A DNA stretch of 64,000 bases from Agromyces ramosus (GTDB lineage: Bacteria; Actinomycetota; Actinomycetes; Actinomycetales; Microbacteriaceae): assembly GCF_030817175.1 (NCBI RefSeq), contig NZ_JAUSYY010000001.1:2542001-2606000 (forward strand), given 5' to 3'. The position numbers and the translations under genes are program-made. Shown piece after piece: positions 53,273 to 62,196 of this stretch. The first letter of the stretch is position 1. Each line of letters begins with the position of its first letter. The notes beneath the pieces are model-generated. The model had not been told where the DNA came from. It ran no database searches and saw only the letters and a list, made by a program, of their open reading frames with translations.

Positions 53273-53574
53273 CGGCGATGCCGGCCGAGCCGCCCTTCGA
53301 CGCCGAGCCTCCGGCGTGGCGGATCCGGCAGATGGCCGTCGACCCGGCCGTGCAGGGAACCGGCATCGGCGCCGCGCTCTTCGACGCGGTTGTGCAGCAC
53401 ATCCGTGAGCGGCGCGGCGCCACGGTGTGGGCGGAGTCGCGTGACAGCAGTGTCGGATTCTACCTCGCGCAGGGAATGTCGGTCGTCGCCGGGCGAGCGC
53501 ACCGCGCCGGAGGTGTGGACTACACGGATGTCGTCATGCGACTCGGCCGTTCTGAGGACCGGCAACCTCTCTGA
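53044..53574 (+). CDS. GNAT-family N-acetyltransferase
   Basis: Protein of 176 residues. The acetyl-CoA-binding region is WRIRQMAVDPAVQGTGIGAA (Q-x-x-G-x-G/A variant), followed by FDAVVQHIRERRGATVWAES and a terminal FYLAQGMSVV, the standard GNAT order. The N-terminal part (VRTLTAGTRVGGTFSFVADP) is part of the inverted repeat. The ATG lies 10 bases inside the repeat arm. Substrate unknown. Confidence 0.88.
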   Translation: MEVRTLTAGTRVGGTFSFVADPFEVVEVTVEATFPLRRRVLRSDRVDLDLRMPDDAVDGAFHLAIFGADGEAVGVATAMPAEPPFDAEPPAWRIRQMAVDPAVQGTGIGAALFDAVVQHIRERRGATVWAESRDSSVGFYLAQGMSVVAGRAHRAGGVDYTDVVMRLGRSEDRQPL

Positions 53575-53650
53575 CCTGTCCTTTAGACGATCGACCATCG
53601 GGCAAGGTTCGCCACGGTATCGGGCGCTGTCGAGCACTAGTTTTGGCACC

Positions 53651-53947
53651 ATGGATTCGTGGAGCGGACTGAAGATCGACACCCAGGAACTCCGCGAGGT
53701 ATTCGAACGATTGATCACTCATCTGGAGCAGAGCAGAGGCGAGTCCGTGACACTGCACGAGGACTACTTCTATTCGCTACCCTTCCCTGAAATCTACGAT
53801 GTGACGAACGACCCGCCATCGCCAACTATTGGGCAGCTCGCCGAATCGTGGACGAACCTCCAGCGCACCCAAGACATCGGCTCCACCGTCACGTTCGAGC
53901 TTGTGTGGCTAGGCGACCTGCTCAAGGCTCTCGGGCATTTGGCGTAG
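53651..53947 (+). CDS. Hypothetical acidic protein (98 residues)
   Basis: ATG at 53651. Helical start (GLKIDTQELREVFERLITHL) followed by YFYSLPFPEIYDVTNDPPSP and a C-terminal helix. It resembles widespread small actinobacterial proteins without assigned function; I cannot name the family. No membrane segment or signal peptide. Confidence 0.6.
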   Translation: MDSWSGLKIDTQELREVFERLITHLEQSRGESVTLHEDYFYSLPFPEIYDVTNDPPSPTIGQLAESWTNLQRTQDIGSTVTFELVWLGDLLKALGHLA

Positions 53948-53983
53948 AGGGATCGCTACCGCGTAGACGGGCAGAATCGTTTC

Positions 53984-54697
53984 ATGACGAAAAGGCGGGT
54001 CGGCCCGGCGCGGACTAGGAGATCGCATCGAATGCGGTTCGGTCGGCCGCTGCCCGCGGCTTCAATTGTGGTCCTCCTGGCGGGATGCTCTCCGTACTGG
54101 GCAGCGAGTGGCGACACGTTCGTCGAGTACAGCGGGAGCGACCGGGGGAAGGTTCAGGCATGCGCCGATTTCTCCGCCAACTCCGAGCACCAAGCGAGCG
54201 CAGGAATCCCCCTGTATGTCGTTGTCACCGACATCGACGTCGCGCAGATGGACGGCGCATGGGATATCACTGGCACGACTCTCCTGGTCAATGACCATGA
54301 TGAATACCTCGCCTGGTCGTGTCGAGTGACCATCGACGCTGAGAGTCGAAGTATGCACGCCCAACTTATGACCACCCGACCGGGTCAGGAGCTTCCGCTC
54401 TGCGGGAACGCCTGCTCGGCACCGACTCATGGCTCGATCGAGATCGAATTTGGCGATTCGCTCCACTCTCCTAGTTCGCTGCCATGCATCGACCTCGCCG
54501 CAGCGGTCGCCTCACCGCCAGATCATGCCAGACCCATCCGCGCAACGGTGAGAGGCGATCATGATGCCCCGACCCGACGGTTCCACGGGACGCTCGAGGT
54601 GGGATCGCGCGCGGCTTACCAGTGGACTTGTGAGCTCTCCAAGGCCGACGATCCGTGGGCGCTCGACTACGAGTTGACCGCCTTTGAACCTTCGTGA
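53984..54697 (+). CDS. Lipoprotein of unknown function (237 residues)
   Basis: Basic N-terminus then a lipoprotein signal (LPAASIVVLLAGC). The mature part is a beta-rich domain with several cysteines (VQACADFSAN, AWSCRVTIDAES, LCGNACSAPT, PCIDLAAA, WTCELSK). Two halves look alike (VTGTTLL / GTLEVGS strands each followed by a W-x-C), suggesting an internal duplication. No family recognised. Confidence 0.6.
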   Translation: MTKRRVGPARTRRSHRMRFGRPLPAASIVVLLAGCSPYWAASGDTFVEYSGSDRGKVQACADFSANSEHQASAGIPLYVVVTDIDVAQMDGAWDITGTTLLVNDHDEYLAWSCRVTIDAESRSMHAQLMTTRPGQELPLCGNACSAPTHGSIEIEFGDSLHSPSSLPCIDLAAAVASPPDHARPIRATVRGDHDAPTRRFHGTLEVGSRAAYQWTCELSKADDPWALDYELTAFEPS

Positions 54698-54792
54698 TCC
54701 GTGCCAACGCACCGAGCTCATGCGCCCCGATAGTGGATTCCCGAGCGGGCGATCGACCCCATTGCCGGCAAGTCCGTCGAGCGGCATCATCA

Positions 54793-55023
54793 TGGAGAGA
54801 CTTGTTACACGAGCTCTGGAACGACCCAGAACCGGTCGAGAGCGGGTATCTGACGTACTGTCTAGCGGACCTGCGCGGAGACGCTGCGCGATCGAACTTG
54901 TCATCAAGAGCGGAGCGGATTTGGACCGTTGAGGCCCGCAGTCACTTTGCGGCTATGACGCTCTACTACGAGCACATGGGCTGGGGCGAGTACACGACCG
55001 ACTTTCCCGAAGTCGACAGCAGC
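54793..55023 (+). pseudogene. Fragment of an unidentified gene
   Basis: Protein-like sequence in one frame only for about 75 codons (RDLLHELWNDPEPVESGYLT; ERIWTVEARSHFAAMTLYYE; HMGWGEYTTDFPEVD), without a credible start, and with non-protein-like sequence before and after it to 55275. It appears to be a gene remnant. Bases 55024-55200 show nothing further. Confidence 0.4.
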
Positions 55024-55200
55024 CGTACGGGGCGCGTGGTTGGGAATAGGTCAGCAGCCGGCGCACCGTCGAGTTGGCGGGCTCACATGGCCGGCCACGA
55101 TCTGGCGGTTGGTCAAGTGCCCGATAGCCGGTCCGCCTGCGGGCGCTCGAAAGCCGGTCCGAACATGCAGCAGTTTTCTCGAATGGAGGCTCCACCGCGA

Positions 55201-55647
55201 CTACTGCAATTTCAAGCGGCTCTGGTCGAGCGTCGTCGAACACACATGCTCATAGCCGGCGATGGCCTCGACTAGTTCCGCCCTACGGTCAAGGGTTTCA
55301 GCAGTGAGGCGCTCCACGGCCTCGGAAGATGGATCAGTGTCAAGCCAATCGAGCGTCTCCTGCAGCGTTGCGTTGTAGGTCGTCATGGCGGACTGAAGCT
55401 CTGAGAAAGCCTCCTGCTCTTCTCCACCAGCTGCGTCTACGGAGCTGCGGAGCTCGTCAGCGGCAGACTCCAATTTCGGTAGCTCGGCACGAACGCGGTC
55501 TGCGGTGACCGTCGCTTGATCCAGCAGTTTCGTGTACTTGTAGGTTGATTCGGCGACTTGAGCGCACCTATCGGCTGTGCCGCTTGTGCAGCCAGTCAGT
55601 GAGATGACGACAGCAGATGCGGCGACGGCGACAATGACAAGTTTCAC
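55201..55647 (-). CDS. Lipoprotein with coiled-coil-like helix (148 residues)
   Basis: Lipobox LTGC after a short hydrophobic signal (LVIVAVAASAVVISLTGC). The mature part is largely helical and acidic (LDQATVTADRVRAELPKLES; QEAFSELQSAMTTYNATLQE; AVERLTAETLDRRAELVEAI), consistent with a coiled coil. Two further cysteines. Unknown function, cell-surface location. Confidence 0.65.
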   Translation of the reverse strand: MKLVIVAVAASAVVISLTGCTSGTADRCAQVAESTYKYTKLLDQATVTADRVRAELPKLESAADELRSSVDAAGGEEQEAFSELQSAMTTYNATLQETLDWLDTDPSSEAVERLTAETLDRRAELVEAIAGYEHVCSTTLDQSRLKLQ

Positions 55648-55755
55648 GGTTCTCCGAGACGACAGTGCCCAGCGATGCAGATCTGGATGATCCCGGCGAT
55701 GATCATGACGGTCGGCGACATGATGTGGAGTCTAGGTCTGGACGACGTCGAAGGC

Positions 55756-55792
55756 GATTGGGGCGCCGCCCCTTCGGGCGAGCGCCCCAATC
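55756..55792 (-). terminator. Terminator of the large secreted hydrolase gene
   Basis: GATTGGGGCGC (55756-55766) pairs perfectly with 55782-55792, with a nested GCCC/GGGC stem inside the loop. It lies 25 bases after the stop of the minus-strand gene at 55818. Confidence 0.7.
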
Positions 55793-55817
55793 TTGGGCCG
55801 TCCGTGATCGTTGAGAG

Positions 55818-58748
55818 TTAGTTCTTGGTGACCACCTTCTTGATCTTGATCGTGCCGTCGGCCGTGATCGAGGAACCAGCGCCCGCGGCGGCGACCGTCA
55901 GATCACCGTGCGGGGTACCTGCAGGGATGACGAAGCTGAGCTTCACCGACCCGTCGGCGGCCGTGACGGCGTTGCCGAGTACGGTGGCGCCGGCCGTGAC
56001 GGCGACGGATTCGCCGGTTCGGAATCCCTTGCCGGTGATGGTGACCGGTGCGCCAGGAGCCACGGGCTTGTTGGGAATGGACAGTGAAGCGCCCTTCGCA
56101 CGAGCGGCCACCTCGGCGCAGGCGTCGTTGGCGACACCCACGAGCGGAAGCTCGGTTGCGCCGATGACACCGTCGTCCTCGCGGACGACCACCTGTGCGA
56201 ACGCGTCGTCTCCCATTACCACCCCTCGGGTGTTGGTCACCGCGACCGTGTACACCGTCGAGGCGGCGGTCGCGGCGGTCGTGTCGCCGTAGGTGGGAAC
56301 GGTCACGGCCTTGCAGACCTCACCCGGGGCGAAGGTCACCTTCTGCGCGACCACCCCGACCTTGGAGGTGGTCGCGGTGGAACCCAGCACCGACACATAC
56401 ACGTCGGAAGCCGTCGTCGCCGGCGCGGAGAGCACGACCGGAACCTGCACCTCGTTCGGGCCGACGCGCTCCTCGACGTACGTGGTCGCCGTGTCGACCG
56501 CCACCATCGTCTGCGGTGTCGCCTGCCCGAGCGAGGGCCGGTCGAACGACAGGTCCGACACGTATGCTGCTCCGTCGGCGGTGCCCGAGACGCCAGCGGC
56601 GCCCGCCAACCGCACCTCACGCACGTCGGTGATGTTGAGCCCCGCAGCGGCAAGGTCCGCGAGCGGGACGCTCACCTTCTGCAGCACGATCTTGCCCAGC
56701 GTCGTCGAATTCTGCGTGCTCTGCGGTAGGCGCAGCAGCGCAGCCGCGTTCAGCTCCGAGGCCAGCGCGGTGAAGGTCGCACCCGCTCCGTCGATGACCG
56801 AGATCTTCAGGTCGGTGCCGCCTCCGTACGGGACCGACTCGTCGGCCGCCGTGCGGAACGAGAGGTTCGTGTACTCCGAGGCATCCCGTTGCGCGGCGGG
56901 CACCGGCACGCGAACCTCGCCTGAGGCATCCGACCACTTCATGCGGGCGACCGGCGTGGCCGGGACGTCACCGGCGAACCGGACGTTCGTCCAGTGCGGC
57001 ACCTGCGCCGACGCGAGCGTCGAACATGCGGGGAGCTCTTGAGGCACGAGCCGTCCTGCCATGCTGGCGCACACCGACAGGGAGGCGCTCCCGTAGGTGC
57101 GGGCCGTCGTCGCCGGTCCCTCGAAGGTCTCGAGGTCGGCTCGAGCCGAATCCGGCTGGGTCGCGACGGTGCGCACGTCGACATCGGCGGTGGTGGCTGT
57201 CTTCGCGCCCGAGCCGTCGAAGGGTGCCAGGAACTGCTCCTCGCCACCCACGGTCGCCCGGAACCAACCGGTCATCAGCGAGGTGCCGACGTCGTACTGC
57301 ACCGACGGCGACACGCGGATCGTGGTATCGACCGCCGCCCCGGCGGTACCGCAGACGCTGTCGACCGCACGGGCGGAGGTGGTGCTGGTGCCCGACCAGT
57401 CGTCGCTCACGTTGAAGGAGTAGAGACCCGGCGTCCAGACCGTGTTGAAGAAGTTGTGGTTCGCGCCCATGACCCACACGTCCGAGCGCAGCACGTCGTC
57501 GCCGAACGCATAGCGCGCATCGTCGTTCATGTGCTGGCCCTGCTGATTCGAGACATCCCCGTCGCAGTACGGCAGGATGACGAGGTTCGGCACGTTGGGC
57601 ACCGTCATGCGTCCGAAGTCCACGGGCGCGAGCGGCAGGGTCGAGACGATGGCGAACGGGTCGGGAAGAGCTTGGTTGAGCGTCGCGGCCGAGGTGACCC
57701 CCTCGCCACCGCGTGAGTGCCCCATGAGGCCGATGCGCGAGAAGTCGAAACGCCCCACCAGGTCGCTGGGGGTGAGCTCCACGACCGCGGGATCGATGCG
57801 AGCTGCCTCAGTACCCTCGTTGCCCGTGAGGGCGTCGGCGAGCGTCACGTCTACGCCAGTGGCGGCGTCGTGCAGCACCACCGACTCGCCCGCGTTGGCC
57901 TTCCGGAGCAGGTCGAGCGTGTCGAGGATCAGCTGGCCGCGGGCACGTGCGCCGAAGTCGAGCGCGAGCTGGTTGTCGTTCGAGTTCACTGCGTTCGCCG
58001 AGATCGAGACGACGGCGTACCCGTTGCTCGCGAGCGACTCGGCAGTGCCGTCGTAGCCCGCGTAGCTCGGGATCGAGACCTGGCTCGACGAGCACGGCCA
58101 CCGAAGCGGGTTGGCGGGGGAGCCCGCGCACGAGGTGTGACGTCCGTGCAGCAGCACGACGAGGGGACGCGCGCCACCGGTCGAGGGGAGGTAGATCTTG
58201 CCTTCGACCTCTCCTCGGATGCCGCCGATGCCCGCGAGGTCGATCGCCTGGTCGCCGAAGCGGTAGATCGACTCGGTGTACGCGTAGTCGCCGTGCACTG
58301 CGGGGTCGGCGCTGAGCGCCGACGTCTCAGTGGGAGCCGTCTCGATCGCGGGCACGTCGGCGACGACTTCCTCGGTGGTGCCGGCCTCGGCGAACCAGCC
58401 AGGCTCGACCTCCTCCGGGTCGTTGACGATCGGGTCGCTCGTCAGCACGGTCAACTTCTTGCCGTCGGCCGACTCCCGGGCGAACCCGACCGCCTCGCCA
58501 TCGACCTCGATGGTCGGGGCATCCGACCGCATCTCGAGGGGACGGTCGAGCTCGACCTCGACCTCGTAGACGCCGCCGAGGTCGGTGACCGTCCAGTTGT
58601 CACCGGAGGCGATAACCGCGTCGTCGACCGGGGCCGCCGCCGCGGGGAGCGCGATCGCCGGCGTGATCAGGAACGCCGTGGTGATGCCCACGGCGAGACT
58701 CGCAGCGGCGCGGCGACGCCACGCGATGCGCGAGATTGGTGCATTCAT
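55818..58748 (-). CDS. Large secreted alpha/beta hydrolase with accessory beta domains
   Basis: Secreted protein of 976 residues; ATG at 58748 follows GAAGGACTCTCA and opens a signal peptide (LAVGITTAFLITPAIALPAA). The catalytic region (about 150-500) is of the dienelactone hydrolase/lipase type: GKIYLPSTGGARPLVVLLHG, nucleophile elbow GLMGHSRGGEG, and a late MGANHNFFNTVW supplying a possible His. Downstream come beta domains, one Calx-beta-like (VQVPVVLSAPATTASDVYVS) and a C-terminal IPT/TIG-like one (PGAPVTITGKGFRTGESVAV). Similar proteins act on lipids or polysaccharide esters; the substrate here is unknown. Confidence 0.82.
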   Translation of the reverse strand: MNAPISRIAWRRRAAASLAVGITTAFLITPAIALPAAAAPVDDAVIASGDNWTVTDLGGVYEVEVELDRPLEMRSDAPTIEVDGEAVGFARESADGKKLTVLTSDPIVNDPEEVEPGWFAEAGTTEEVVADVPAIETAPTETSALSADPAVHGDYAYTESIYRFGDQAIDLAGIGGIRGEVEGKIYLPSTGGARPLVVLLHGRHTSCAGSPANPLRWPCSSSQVSIPSYAGYDGTAESLASNGYAVVSISANAVNSNDNQLALDFGARARGQLILDTLDLLRKANAGESVVLHDAATGVDVTLADALTGNEGTEAARIDPAVVELTPSDLVGRFDFSRIGLMGHSRGGEGVTSAATLNQALPDPFAIVSTLPLAPVDFGRMTVPNVPNLVILPYCDGDVSNQQGQHMNDDARYAFGDDVLRSDVWVMGANHNFFNTVWTPGLYSFNVSDDWSGTSTTSARAVDSVCGTAGAAVDTTIRVSPSVQYDVGTSLMTGWFRATVGGEEQFLAPFDGSGAKTATTADVDVRTVATQPDSARADLETFEGPATTARTYGSASLSVCASMAGRLVPQELPACSTLASAQVPHWTNVRFAGDVPATPVARMKWSDASGEVRVPVPAAQRDASEYTNLSFRTAADESVPYGGGTDLKISVIDGAGATFTALASELNAAALLRLPQSTQNSTTLGKIVLQKVSVPLADLAAAGLNITDVREVRLAGAAGVSGTADGAAYVSDLSFDRPSLGQATPQTMVAVDTATTYVEERVGPNEVQVPVVLSAPATTASDVYVSVLGSTATTSKVGVVAQKVTFAPGEVCKAVTVPTYGDTTAATAASTVYTVAVTNTRGVVMGDDAFAQVVVREDDGVIGATELPLVGVANDACAEVAARAKGASLSIPNKPVAPGAPVTITGKGFRTGESVAVTAGATVLGNAVTAADGSVKLSFVIPAGTPHGDLTVAAAGAGSSITADGTIKIKKVVTKN

Positions 58749-58909
58749 TGAGAGTCCTTCGTTCACGAACGGATGGGGGAGTCAGGGCTGACTGCGGCCC
58801 TGTTCGTCACCAGACCAGAAAGCGGTTTCCGCCCTATGCCGCCCGCATTTCGCGCGTGAGAACAAGTGCTCACCGAAGGCGAGGTGCGGCTCTCACGGGG
58901 TGAAGGGCT

Positions 58910-59866
58910 TCAGGAGACGACGGGCGCCTTGACGTCATCCGCATCATGCATGGCGCCGATTTGGCCCGCAGGTAACGCCCTGAGCCGCGGCCACCAGCAC
59001 CGAACCGTGTCCCGGTAGCGACGGTACTCATCGCCGAAGCGTGCCTCGAGATCGGATTCCTCGAGCGGACGGATGACGTAGTTCCACATGAGCGAGCCGG
59101 CGATCGAGTAGGCGACGACCAGCCACGACGAGAGCAGGAGGCCGACCGCGACACCCTGCACGAAGCCGGCGATCGCCATCGGGTTGCGCACGAAGCGGTA
59201 GGGGCCCGCGATCACGAGCCGGTTCGGCATCGCTGCCGGCAGCGGAGTGCCAGCGCCCCTCGTCGACATGGCGGCCGCCGACCACAACCCCAGCGCGCTC
59301 GCGAGGAGGAACACCACGAAGCCGGTGGGGCCGGCGATCGGCGGGAACGGCATCGACAGTCCCCAGCGCTGCTCCACGAAGGCCAGGACCAGCGGCACGA
59401 CACCGAGGAAGAAGCCCCAGAAGATCAGGATCTGGAATGCGGTGGTCGCCACGTGTGCGAACGAGGACGCCCGCGCGTTGGCAGGACGGAACGCGAATGG
59501 CCCACGAGAGACGATCCACTCAGTCGGCAACCGACCGAGCAAGACGAAGCACAGCCCAACCGCCGACCCTGCCGCGGCGCCTGCCATCAGGAGCACGCCC
59601 AAGCCCGCCTCGGTCGTCACCGTCGCGTACACCGCCAAGCAACCGGTGACGATGAACGTCCAAACGGCGGCGATGACGGCGGCGACACGCGACCCGAGGG
59701 CGGCGACTGCTGAAGCGCAGACGAACAACGGGATGTCGAAGATCGCGACGATCACCGGATCGAGGCTTCCGAGCGTGGCCTCGCGCACCGCGGGTGAAAG
59801 GAACACCGCGACCCACCAGGCACCGCCGGCGAGCGCCTGCGCGACGAAGTACAGGCGACTCCACAT
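58910..59866 (-). CDS. Isoprenylcysteine carboxyl methyltransferase/PEMT-like membrane protein
   Basis: Protein of 318 residues with about seven hydrophobic helices. The C-terminal third has the phospholipid/isoprenylcysteine methyltransferase signature: GPYRFVRNPMAIAGFVQGVA followed by RPLEESDLEARFGDEYRRYR and W-W-P-R. The N-terminal half is a separate membrane region without assigned function. ATG at 59866 is divergent from the FGE-like gene 55 bases away. Likely a SAM-dependent methyltransferase of lipids or small molecules in the membrane. Confidence 0.8.
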   Translation of the reverse strand: MWSRLYFVAQALAGGAWWVAVFLSPAVREATLGSLDPVIVAIFDIPLFVCASAVAALGSRVAAVIAAVWTFIVTGCLAVYATVTTEAGLGVLLMAGAAAGSAVGLCFVLLGRLPTEWIVSRGPFAFRPANARASSFAHVATTAFQILIFWGFFLGVVPLVLAFVEQRWGLSMPFPPIAGPTGFVVFLLASALGLWSAAAMSTRGAGTPLPAAMPNRLVIAGPYRFVRNPMAIAGFVQGVAVGLLLSSWLVVAYSIAGSLMWNYVIRPLEESDLEARFGDEYRRYRDTVRCWWPRLRALPAGQIGAMHDADDVKAPVVS

Positions 59867-59921
59867 GGCCGAACGATAACACCGGGGCGCCGAGGCCGGG
59901 CACTCGTGCGAGACTGCCCCG

Positions 59922-60668
59922 ATGACCGCCGACATCGAGCTCGCACGAATCGAGGCCGGCGCCGTCACGCTGCACGACGCGCGCCGCAAGGTGCGGTGGA
60001 GCGTCGACCTCGAGCCGTTCGAGATCGGCGTCTACCCGGTGACACAGGAGCAGCTGGCCGAGATGCTCGGAGAGACCGCGTCGCATCCGCGCCGACCGGC
60101 GACCGGGGTGAGCTGGCTCCGGGCCATCAGGTTCTGCAATGCGGCATCCGAGTGGGAGGGACTCGACCCCGTCTACACCTTCGACGGCGAGGATGTTACG
60201 TGGCACGTCGGTGCCGACGGGTACCGCCTGCCCACCGAGGCGGAGTGGGAGTTCGCGTGCCGCGCGGGGTCGACGGGCGCGCACTACGGGCCGCTCGCCG
60301 AGGTCGCGTGGACGAGCGGCGACGGGGTGACGACCCCGCAAGACGTCGGTGCAAAGCTGCCGAACCTCAACGGACTGTTCGACACCCTCGGGAACGTGTG
60401 GGAGTGGTGCTGGGACCTGCTCGATCCCGCCCGCTACGACGCCTACCGAGTGTTCCGCGGGGGCGGGTTCGCAGACGATGCCTGGAGCGTCAGGGCCTCG
60501 ACGCGGCGGGGCGGTGCGCCGCGCATGCACCAAGAAGACGTCGGGTTCCGCGTCGCGCGCGGCGGGTTCGATGCGACGGATGCCGCCCAGGGATGGTCCG
60601 CGGAGGCCGACCGGGAGCGGGCCGCAATCGACGGCCCGCTTCCGCCCGGGTGGACGCCGCGCCGCTGA
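59922..60668 (+). CDS. Formylglycine-generating-enzyme-like (SUMF1) domain protein lacking catalytic cysteines
   Basis: Protein of 248 residues: FEIGVYPVTQEQLAEM, GVSWLRAIRFCNAAS, GYRLPTEAEWEFACRAGS, LFDTLGNVWEWCWDLL and VFRGGGF are the consecutive FGE-sulfatase blocks. In true FGE the segment after RGGxW contains the two copper-binding cysteines; here it reads FRGGGFADDAWSVRAS, without cysteine, so sulfatase activation is unlikely. A sulfoxide- or carbohydrate-related binding role, as in other SUMF1 homologues, is possible. No sulfatase gene is in the window. Confidence 0.88.
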   Translation: MTADIELARIEAGAVTLHDARRKVRWSVDLEPFEIGVYPVTQEQLAEMLGETASHPRRPATGVSWLRAIRFCNAASEWEGLDPVYTFDGEDVTWHVGADGYRLPTEAEWEFACRAGSTGAHYGPLAEVAWTSGDGVTTPQDVGAKLPNLNGLFDTLGNVWEWCWDLLDPARYDAYRVFRGGGFADDAWSVRASTRRGGAPRMHQEDVGFRVARGGFDATDAAQGWSAEADRERAAIDGPLPPGWTPRR

Positions 60669-60677
60669 GGGTGCGAG

Positions 60678-61064
60678 TCAGACCTCGTTCCAATGGCGCA
60701 GCTTCACCGGGCACAAGCGGATCCAGACCATGCTGATGAGTCCTCGGGTGAAGTCGACCGTCATCGCGGCAATCGTCTCACCGCCTCGGCTGAGCATGAG
60801 GCCCGCCTGTGCATTGACTGAGCGCTCGTCGATGACGAGTTCCGGCTTGGCGGCCATGCCGTGCAGGAGCAATGCGATCGCGGCGGATGCCCCGCGCACG
60901 ACTCCGAGCTTGGGCTGACTCTGATCACCCGCATCGACGACCACGGCGACGCCGGGATCCAGCATCGCGGCCAGTCGTTCGGCGTCACCGCTCTCAGCTG
61001 CGCGGCGGAACGCGTGCACGGCGCGGTGATGCGGAGGGCGGGGCATCCAATCGATCGTGGTCAT
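60678..61064 (-). CDS. NTF2-like (SnoaL-type) protein, related to ECF sigma factor C-terminal domains
   Basis: Protein of 128 residues. FRRAAESGDAERLAAMLDPG is the usual start of NTF2-like folds, and the final IRLCPVKLRHWNEV resembles the conserved end of the SnoaL-like domain in SigJ-type sigma factors (…NPEKLRHW). No sigma-factor region is fused. ATG follows AAGGGAACAGC. Convergent with the FGE-like gene. Confidence 0.75.
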   Translation of the reverse strand: MTTIDWMPRPPHHRAVHAFRRAAESGDAERLAAMLDPGVAVVVDAGDQSQPKLGVVRGASAAIALLLHGMAAKPELVIDERSVNAQAGLMLSRGGETIAAMTVDFTRGLISMVWIRLCPVKLRHWNEV

Positions 61065-61200
61065 GCTGTTCCCTTCGAGCCACGGCCCCAATGAATAGGG
61101 CCCTGTACATATGACGGAACGAGCGGCGATTCTGTGACATCGGGGCTGGCTGCGGGCGGTTTCCCGCCAGGCTCGGGGTGGCTCGGCGCGCGGCGCAGCC

Positions 61201-61674
61201 CTACAGCTCGAGGGAGTAGTAGTACGCGTGTTCGCCGGTGTCATGGTCCGTGCCGCTGAACCCGTGTCGCTCGTAGAAGCGCTGCGCGTCGACATCTCCG
61301 GCGTCGACGTTGATCTCGATCGCCGAGATGCCCTGCTCTTCGGCGTCGGCGATCAGCCGGTGGATGATCGCGGCGCCGAGGCCATGACTCCGACGATCGG
61401 GCACGACATACAGTTCATCGAGGAGGGCGACGGGTCCGTCGTACCAGACGTTGCTTCGGAGCGTCACGAGCGCGAATCCGGCCGCGGGCTCGCCGACCAG
61501 GTACGCGATCGTGCTCGGCGCGGCGAGCAGCGATTGCAGGCGCTTCGTAAGAACCGCGGGGCCGGGCGTCGGAGTATCGAACTCGGTGTTGAAGTCGTGC
61601 AGCAGCTGCGCCAGCGTTTCGGCATCGTCTGGTCGGGCCCGTCGAGGCTCAAGATCTGTCGAATGCTCAGACAT
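61201..61674 (-). CDS. GNAT-family N-acetyltransferase
   Basis: Protein of 157 residues with the acetyl-CoA loop VVPDRRSHGLGAAIIHRLIA, followed by GISAIEINVDAGDVDAQRFY and ERHGFSG, the classical GNAT order. The N-terminal part (RRARPDDAETLAQLLHDF) is also typical. Divergent from the membrane protein at 61729 with 54 bases between starts. Substrate unknown. Confidence 0.9.
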   Translation of the reverse strand: MSEHSTDLEPRRARPDDAETLAQLLHDFNTEFDTPTPGPAVLTKRLQSLLAAPSTIAYLVGEPAAGFALVTLRSNVWYDGPVALLDELYVVPDRRSHGLGAAIIHRLIADAEEQGISAIEINVDAGDVDAQRFYERHGFSGTDHDTGEHAYYYSLEL

Positions 61675-61728
61675 GAGCGCAACGATACCGACCGCGAGTG
61701 GGGCTGACGAGGCAGGACAATAGTCCAC

Positions 61729-62178
61729 ATGGCCTTGAGTTCGAGGGACGTCGAGTTCGCGATCGCGGCTCGACCGAGTGCCCGCACGCGGTTGATCACG
61801 TGGATTTTCGCGGTGACTGCGACCGCGATCGTCGGGGTGTCACTGGCGCTCGGGGCTCTGCTCGAGAACCGGACCTTCCAGGAGACGTACGGTCGCGGCA
61901 TCCACATGCCTATACCCGACACGCCATGGGGACATCCCGGCGGGCTTTACCTCATGGCTGCGGCCGGTGCCGCCTTCGGAGCTTGTTGGCTCCTCGCTTG
62001 GTTGGTCGGCCGCGCGGTGCGACGCGAGACCGCTGCCGGCTATACCACCCTGAGGTCTGGCACCCGTTCTGTTCCAGAGGTGGATCCGAGGTCCGGAAGG
62101 GTCGTTCGTTCAGCCGGGGAGCCCGCGATCTCGGCGGCAGAACGCTCCGCACGTCTGCGTAGTATCCGAGGTCTCTGA
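61729..62178 (+). CDS. Two-helix membrane protein of unknown function
   Basis: Protein of 149 residues: short cytoplasmic start, helix 1 (WIFAVTATAIVGVSLALGAL), an extracellular loop, helix 2 (LYLMAAAGAAFGACWLLAWL), then a basic soluble tail (RSGRVVRSAGEPAISAAERS). No family recognised. ATG at 61729 divergent from the GNAT gene. Confidence 0.65.
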   Translation: MALSSRDVEFAIAARPSARTRLITWIFAVTATAIVGVSLALGALLENRTFQETYGRGIHMPIPDTPWGHPGGLYLMAAAGAAFGACWLLAWLVGRAVRRETAAGYTTLRSGTRSVPEVDPRSGRVVRSAGEPAISAAERSARLRSIRGL

Positions 62179-62196
62179 CGGCTGGCCGGCAGCGCA

